Shown one piece after another: positions 59,310 to 64,000 of a DNA stretch of 64,000 nt. Below the pieces are notes generated by a model. It saw only the letters and a list, made by a program, of their open reading frames with translations, was not told the DNA's origin and ran no database searches. Source of the DNA: Holophagales bacterium (GTDB taxonomy: Bacteria > Acidobacteriota > Thermoanaerobaculia > Multivoradales > JAGPDF01); contig CP064972.1 of NCBI GenBank assembly GCA_016699405.1, positions 2,263,501 to 2,327,500 of the forward strand, given 5' to 3'. Positions within the stretch are counted from its first letter, which is position 1, and every line of letters starts with the position of its first letter. A program made the position numbers and the translations under genes.

Positions 59310-61949
59310 ATGGGTGATGACGTGATGTTTGGCAACGGGTCCACGAGGCTCCGGCTGGTCTCGGTCGGGGCGGCGTGTTGCCTGGCCCTGCTCGTCGGCT
59401 GCGCCGCCGCGGGTCCGCCGAAGGTTGCCGGCGCCCCGGCGCCTGCCGCGAGGGCGGCGGCCCCGGTGGCTCAGGCGCCGACGGAGGTCTCGACCCTGGT
59501 CGTGCGCGAGGGCGCTCCAGGTCTCCAGGTGGATCTGCAGGCGTCCGGTCCGCTCGTCTGGACCAGCTATCGAGACGCGGCGGGCCGATTGGTGATCGAG
59601 CTCCCGAACACGCGTCCGGCTCCCGGCGTCGGAGACTGGAGCTCCCCGACCGGCCTTCTGGCCCGGCTCGCCGTCGAGCTCGACACGAGCTCGGATCGAC
59701 CGCTGACTCGCCTCGTGGCGGAGACGCGGGGCGAAGCGGAGCACTCGCTGACCGGCGAGGCTGGCCGGTTGCGCCTCGAGCTGACGCCGGTGGTCACGAC
59801 CCCGATCCTCGCCGCCGAGCCGCTCCCGCAAGAGACGGCTCCCGCAGCGGCTCAGCCGGTGGCGGTCGACGAGTCTTCCGCCAAGGCGGCAGCTCTCGGC
59901 ACGCCAGAGAATCCCCTGCTCGGCCCGGCGCCCTCGGGAGCGACCGCGACGCGCCTCAGCGCCGTCGAGATCCTTCCCGACCCGCAGGGCAGCGTCGTCC
60001 GCCTCGAGGGAGACGGCGAGTTCGCGTACTCGGCCTTCCGTCTGTCCAGCCCGGACCGCTTCGTGATCGACCTTGCCGGCGTCGTCAACGCGACGCGGAA
60101 GAGTCAGGTTCCGGTGGGTGACGGTGTCCTCGATCGCGCCCGGGTCTCCCAGTTCAAGGCGCAGCCTCAGCCGGTTTCGCGCGTCGTCTTCGACCTTCAC
60201 GGGCCGACGCCGGCGACGATCGAGCGGACCGCCCAGGGCCTGATGGTGCGTTTCGACCACGGGCAGCCGTCGGGGACCGCCTCGACGATGGTCGAGGACC
60301 TGGCCGCGCCGCCGCCCACCCGGCAGGCGCCAGCGCCGACACAGAGCGCCGTGGTCGCGGAGGCCGCGCCGGCCCCGGCTCCAGTCGCCGAGTCCCCGGC
60401 CGCGCCGCCGCCGACCGTCGTTGCCGAGCAGGCCGTCGCGACCGCGCCGGCGCCGGAGCCCGAGCCCGCCGCCGCGGTCTCGCGCGACGGTGGTTCGGAT
60501 GTCGCGGGAGCGGTCGCCCCGGCTCCGGCCCCGGCCTTCGCCGTGGCCGACGCTCAACCCCTGCCGACAGCGCCGCCGGCGGCGCCGCTCGCGCCCGCAC
60601 CGGCTCCCAAGCTCGAGCCAGTCGAGCTCTTCGAGGCGGCCGACGTGCCCGCCCCCGAGCAGCCGGCCGCTTCGGTCACCCGCACCGAGATCCAGGCCTT
60701 CGAGCCGAAGACGGTGGGTGGCCAGCGCAAGCAGTACGTCGGCGAGCCGGTCAGTCTCAGCCTCAAGGACGCCGACATCCGCGACGTGCTTCGCTCCTTC
60801 GCCCAGATCAGCGGCCTCAACGTCGTCGTCCAGCCGGGCATCCGCGGCACGGTCACGGTCGAGCTCGAGAACGTGCCCTGGGACCAGGCGCTCGACCAGA
60901 TCCTCAAGATCAACGGTCTCGGCTACGAGCTCGACGGCAACATCATGCGCATCGCGCCTCTGCAGACGCTGCGCAGCGAAGCCCAGGAGAACGCCCAGCT
61001 GGCGACCGAGCAGCAGAAGGCGATCCCCCTCCGCACCGTCCTCAAGCGGCTGAGCTACTCGGAGGCGGGCGACATGGCGCGCATCCTCCGCGGCGGCACC
61101 GGAATGATGAGCCAGCGCGGGACGATCCAGACCGACCTGCGCACCAACACGCTGATCATCAAGGAGCTGCCGGCCTACATGGACACGGTGCTGGCGGTGA
61201 TCGAGACGCTCGACATCCCCGAGCCGCAGGTGATGATCGAGGCGCGGATCATCGAGACGACCAAGCAGTTCGGCCGCACCCTGGGCGTCGCCTGGGGGTT
61301 CAACGGAATCGCCGACGCTGCCCATGGCAACACCACCGGCCTGATCTTCCCGAACAACGTGGACGTCAAGGGGAGCACCAACCTGCTCACCGGCGGGAAC
61401 AACGGGTTCCTCGACATCACGCTCGGCAACGTGCTCGACACGTTCAAGCTGAATGCCGTGCTGCAGGCCGCCGAGAACGAGGGACTGATCAACGTCCTCT
61501 CGGCGCCGCGCATCACGACCTTGAACAACGTCGTCGCCGAGATCCAGAGCGGTCTGCAGATACCGATCCAGACGGTGGCGAACAACACCGTGACGGTGCA
61601 GTTCGTCAACGCGACGTTGCGGCTCTCCGTCGTGCCGCACGTCACCGCCGAAGGCACGGTGATGCTGACCATCAACGTGCAGAAGCGCGAGCCGCAGCAG
61701 GCCTTCGCCGTGGTCGGTGCGCCGAACGCGCCGATCGCGACCAAGGAGGCCACGACGACGGTGGTGGTTCGTGACGGTGCCACGACGGTCATCGGCGGCA
61801 TCTACAAGGTCTCGACCAGCCAGGGCGAAGATCGCGTGCCGGCGCTCTCGAACATCCCCTTCCTCGGTCATCTGTTCAAGAACAAGCGGCGTTCCGATTC
61901 GAACGAAGAGCTGCTGATCTTCATCACCCCGCGGGTCGTCAAGCTGTGA
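59310..61949 (+). CDS. pilQ: Type IV pilus secretin PilQ
   Basis: 879 residues. The N terminus has a hydrophobic signal with a possible lipobox Cys (ALLVGCAAA, about residue 31). Two AMIN domains (about 60-155 and 205-315) bind peptidoglycan. A long Ala/Pro/Val linker (315-455) leads to the N0/STN domain (about 470-545: PVSLSLKDADIRDVLRSFAQISGLNVVV), an N1 domain and the secretin core (about 680-879), with TNLLTGGNNG and DRVPALSNIPFLGHLFKN. Ends VVKL. Outer-membrane channel for the pilus. Confidence 0.97.
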   Translation: MGDDVMFGNGSTRLRLVSVGAACCLALLVGCAAAGPPKVAGAPAPAARAAAPVAQAPTEVSTLVVREGAPGLQVDLQASGPLVWTSYRDAAGRLVIELPNTRPAPGVGDWSSPTGLLARLAVELDTSSDRPLTRLVAETRGEAEHSLTGEAGRLRLELTPVVTTPILAAEPLPQETAPAAAQPVAVDESSAKAAALGTPENPLLGPAPSGATATRLSAVEILPDPQGSVVRLEGDGEFAYSAFRLSSPDRFVIDLAGVVNATRKSQVPVGDGVLDRARVSQFKAQPQPVSRVVFDLHGPTPATIERTAQGLMVRFDHGQPSGTASTMVEDLAAPPPTRQAPAPTQSAVVAEAAPAPAPVAESPAAPPPTVVAEQAVATAPAPEPEPAAAVSRDGGSDVAGAVAPAPAPAFAVADAQPLPTAPPAAPLAPAPAPKLEPVELFEAADVPAPEQPAASVTRTEIQAFEPKTVGGQRKQYVGEPVSLSLKDADIRDVLRSFAQISGLNVVVQPGIRGTVTVELENVPWDQALDQILKINGLGYELDGNIMRIAPLQTLRSEAQENAQLATEQQKAIPLRTVLKRLSYSEAGDMARILRGGTGMMSQRGTIQTDLRTNTLIIKELPAYMDTVLAVIETLDIPEPQVMIEARIIETTKQFGRTLGVAWGFNGIADAAHGNTTGLIFPNNVDVKGSTNLLTGGNNGFLDITLGNVLDTFKLNAVLQAAENEGLINVLSAPRITTLNNVVAEIQSGLQIPIQTVANNTVTVQFVNATLRLSVVPHVTAEGTVMLTINVQKREPQQAFAVVGAPNAPIATKEATTTVVVRDGATTVIGGIYKVSTSQGEDRVPALSNIPFLGHLFKNKRRSDSNEELLIFITPRVVKL

Positions 61950-61969
61950 GCCGGCGGCAGGAGAGCCCC

Positions 61970-62530
61970 ATGCGCAAGAGCACCTCGATCCTGAGTCTCG
62001 TCCTCCTCGTCTCGCTGGGCCTGTTCGGTTGCCAGCAGCGGACGGATCGCGTCGATAGCGGAGGCGTGATGCTCTCCATCTCCGACTTCGACCAGTTGCC
62101 GGTGGTCGTCGACGCCAGCTCGACGGTGTTGACCAACGCCGGGTTGGTGCAGATCGGACAGATCACCGTGCAGAACGTGGTGAAGAACGCCTCGGCAGAC
62201 TCAAGCGCGCTGATGAACGTCGAGATCCAAAGCTACGAGGTTACCTTTACCCGGGCCGACAAAGGCACCCGGGTGCCGCCGCCGCTCGTCGAGTACATCT
62301 TCGGCACAGCGCCGGTCAACGGCAACTTCGTCCTCGACAACGGACCCGTGATGCGGCTCGACCAGTTCAACACCTTGCCGCTCCGGGACCTCCTCGACTA
62401 CGGCTACGACCGCGAGACGTCCAGTCAGGTAGTGCGTCTCACCGTCGGCATCCGCTTCTTCGGCAGGACGCTGTCCGGCAAGGCGGTGGAATCCGCACCG
62501 GCGTACTTCACTATCGACGTGGTGCCCTGA
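61970..62530 (+). CDS. Lipoprotein of unknown function in the pil operon
   Basis: 186 residues. Lipobox LFGC gives a lipidated Cys at about residue 21. The mature part is a single beta-rich domain (VMLSISDFDQLPVVVDASST, ITVQNVVKNASADSSALMNVEIQSYEVTFTRADKG, VRLTVGIRFFGRTLSGKAVE), recalling periplasmic Ig-like folds, with no family recognised. AGGAGAG precedes the ATG, 20 bases after pilQ. An accessory role at the secretin or outer membrane is inferred from position. Confidence 0.75.
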   Translation: MRKSTSILSLVLLVSLGLFGCQQRTDRVDSGGVMLSISDFDQLPVVVDASSTVLTNAGLVQIGQITVQNVVKNASADSSALMNVEIQSYEVTFTRADKGTRVPPPLVEYIFGTAPVNGNFVLDNGPVMRLDQFNTLPLRDLLDYGYDRETSSQVVRLTVGIRFFGRTLSGKAVESAPAYFTIDVVP

Positions 62531-62548
62531 GTGAGTAGGAGAGAGGCC

Positions 62549-64000
62549 ATGCGTACGATTTCACGCCTCGGCGCGACGCTCATCGTTCTCGCCCTCGCCG
62601 CGGGCTGCAGCACCGACAAGCCGAGTACGCCCACGGCGCCACCCGCTCAGCCGGTGACCCCGGCCCCGGCGGCCACCGGCGTTACCCTCGCCATCACGGT
62701 CAATCCGAGCCAGATCGAGGCCGGAAGCACCGATCCGGCGGTGGTCACGGTCACCGGTCAGCGCAACGACACGGGTGGACCGCTGCCGGAGCGCTCGAAG
62801 ATCACGCTCACCACGACCCTCGGCGCCTTCGGCAGCCAGACCGGCGGGACCTCGGTCGTTCTCGAGCTCCTCTCGGGCAGCGCGCAGGCTGTGCTCTTCC
62901 CCGGAACGGCGATCGGTACCGCCAGCCTGCGGGCCGAGTACGATCCGGCCGCCCAGACGACCGTCAGCGGCTTGGCCGCGGGCGTCGCCTCCGGTTCGCT
63001 GCGCATCGTCGAGGAAACGCCCTTCGTCGTCACCTCGGTCAGCCCGAATCTGGGCACGCCGGACGGCGGCGAGACGGTCCAGGTCTTCGGCGGCGGATTC
63101 GAGCAGCCGGTGCGCGTCTTCTTCGACGGCGACCTCGCGGCCGTCGTCCAGAGTGTCTCGAGCACGCGCATCACGGTGACGGCACCGCGACTGCCCGATA
63201 GCCGTCGACCGGCGACCGGTTCCGTTCGGACGGTTGCGGTCACGGTCAACAACGCCGTCGGCACGGTGCGGGCGGCGAGCGACACGCTGCCGAACGCGTA
63301 CAACTACGCCTTCAACTCCGGCATCCTGCAGCCCACCATCCTCTCCGTCACGCCGGCATCCGGCCCGAACGAGGGCGGGACCGAGGTCGTCATCACCGGC
63401 GACGGGTTCGAGAGCCCGCTGAAGGTGGAGTTCGGCAAGGGCACGGCGGCTCTCCCGTGGGTCGAGGCGCAGGTCACCTCGGTGTCGCGGACCCGGTTGG
63501 TGGTCCGTTCGCCGGCGGCGACCGGCTTCGGCCAGGGCAACCTCAACGCCCTGGTCGACATCAAGGTCACGAACCTCACCAGCGGTCGCAACGGATCCCT
63601 GGTCAACGCCTTCAAGTACGGGGTGAGCGTCATCATCACCTCGCTCGGACCGGGTCAGGGACCGTACTTCGGCGGCACGCTGGTCACCCTCAACGGGCAA
63701 GGGTTCGACGAGCCCGTTGCCGTCAGCCTGGCGAACGTGGCCCAGCAGGTCATCTCCGTCAGCGGCACGCAGATCGTCGTGCGGACGGTTCCGGTGCAGG
63801 TCACCAACTGCACCATCACCGGAGCGACCAACACGGTGCCGTCGCGCGTGACGAATATCGAGACGGGGGATTCGGCGACCGGGCCGACCTTCGCCTACAC
63901 CGTCCAGCGGCCGATCATCTTCGGGGTCAACCCGGCCGGCGGCACGCAGAACGGCGGAACGACCGTGACCATTAGCGGCTCGCAGTTCCGCAGCCCGGTC
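62549..64000 (+). CDS. IPT/TIG-repeat lipoprotein, partial (runs off the window)
   Basis: At least 484 codons, open to the window end. Lipobox ALAAGC puts the lipidated Cys at residue 20, followed by a Thr/Pro/Ala linker. An Ig-like domain (about 45-150) is followed by at least four IPT/TIG repeats, each with a P-x-x-G-x-x-x-GG-x-x-V pattern: SVSPNLGTPDGGETVQVFG, SVTPASGPNEGGTEVVITG, SLGPGQGPYFGGTLVTLNG and GVNPAGGTQNGGTTVTISG. Such proteins are surface-exposed in other bacteria. GAGAGG precedes the ATG, 18 bases after the previous stop, so it is in the pil operon. Confidence 0.85.
   Translation, partial: MRTISRLGATLIVLALAAGCSTDKPSTPTAPPAQPVTPAPAATGVTLAITVNPSQIEAGSTDPAVVTVTGQRNDTGGPLPERSKITLTTTLGAFGSQTGGTSVVLELLSGSAQAVLFPGTAIGTASLRAEYDPAAQTTVSGLAAGVASGSLRIVEETPFVVTSVSPNLGTPDGGETVQVFGGGFEQPVRVFFDGDLAAVVQSVSSTRITVTAPRLPDSRRPATGSVRTVAVTVNNAVGTVRAASDTLPNAYNYAFNSGILQPTILSVTPASGPNEGGTEVVITGDGFESPLKVEFGKGTAALPWVEAQVTSVSRTRLVVRSPAATGFGQGNLNALVDIKVTNLTSGRNGSLVNAFKYGVSVIITSLGPGQGPYFGGTLVTLNGQGFDEPVAVSLANVAQQVISVSGTQIVVRTVPVQVTNCTITGATNTVPSRVTNIETGDSATGPTFAYTVQRPIIFGVNPAGGTQNGGTTVTISGSQFRSPV

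Noticed and set aside
59262..61871. Long open frame antisense to pilQ
   Set aside because: Composition is Arg/Asp/His-rich without domains, no ribosome site, and pilQ on the other strand is unmistakable. High GC content makes long antisense frames common.

Overview
The window is chromosomal DNA from a very GC-rich, diderm (Gram-negative) bacterium. Outer-membrane functions are explicit: a TonB-dependent receptor, LolA, an LpxL/HtrB-type lipid A acyltransferase, a PilQ secretin and lipoproteins. SecD/SecF/YajC, a complete PilMNOPQ set, PilZ- and DUF4388-domain proteins, Achromobacter-protease-I-like and GH44 secreted enzymes and a FYDLN-type zinc-ribbon protein are found together in Acidobacteriota (Thermoanaerobaculia-like lineages) and, less often, in Myxococcota relatives. 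I favour Acidobacteriota, but this is inference and no marker tree was built. I see no tRNA, rRNA, CRISPR array, phage or insertion sequence.

Layout. 1-2176 (minus): arginine biosynthesis: argR, argG and the start of an unknown translationally coupled gene. 2406-5664: an Acg-like nitroreductase, a GNAT acetyltransferase, a TIMP/NTR-like secreted protein and a secreted intradiol dioxygenase, with a decayed second copy of the nitroreductase 3' end at 4762-4840. 5945-9511: a delta-60-repeat secreted protein, then a YHS protein, ECF sigma factor, zinc-finger anti-sigma and DoxX-like membrane protein. 16452-9713 (minus): a five-gene run of S1-domain protein, cell-wall amidase, MamK-like bacterial actin, PilZ-TM-AMIN fusion and sulfatase-like lipoprotein; this is the most intriguing block. 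16619-21350: a second nitroreductase plus GNAT, a TonB-dependent receptor and a small membrane protein. 21452-24668: DUF4388/TPR protein, tmk, holB. 24736-31141: GH44 glycosidase, SDR protein and lysyl-endopeptidase-like protease. The two secreted enzymes end in the same short C-terminal motif.

31256-37905: zinc-ribbon protein, mannose-1-phosphate guanylyltransferase, LpxL-like acyltransferase, trmB, ABC exporter, TIGR01777 protein and DUF1295 membrane protein. 37939-44714: a two-component system divergent from a MacAB-like efflux operon, with a tandem 9-mer between them. 44731-48247 (minus): HD hydrolase, Lon-N protein, membrane protein, folK and FYDLN protein. 48406-55887: lolA, tgt, yajC, secD, secF, rel. 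55931-56161 (minus): rpmB. 56393-64000: pilMNOPQ followed by two lipoprotein genes, the last (IPT/TIG repeats) running off the window.

Genes are tightly packed, with many 4-base stop/start overlaps (ATGA and GTGA) implying translational coupling. A recurring TAxGCT-like hexamer just upstream of several starts is a likely -10 element, sometimes so close to the start codon that a leaderless mRNA is possible.
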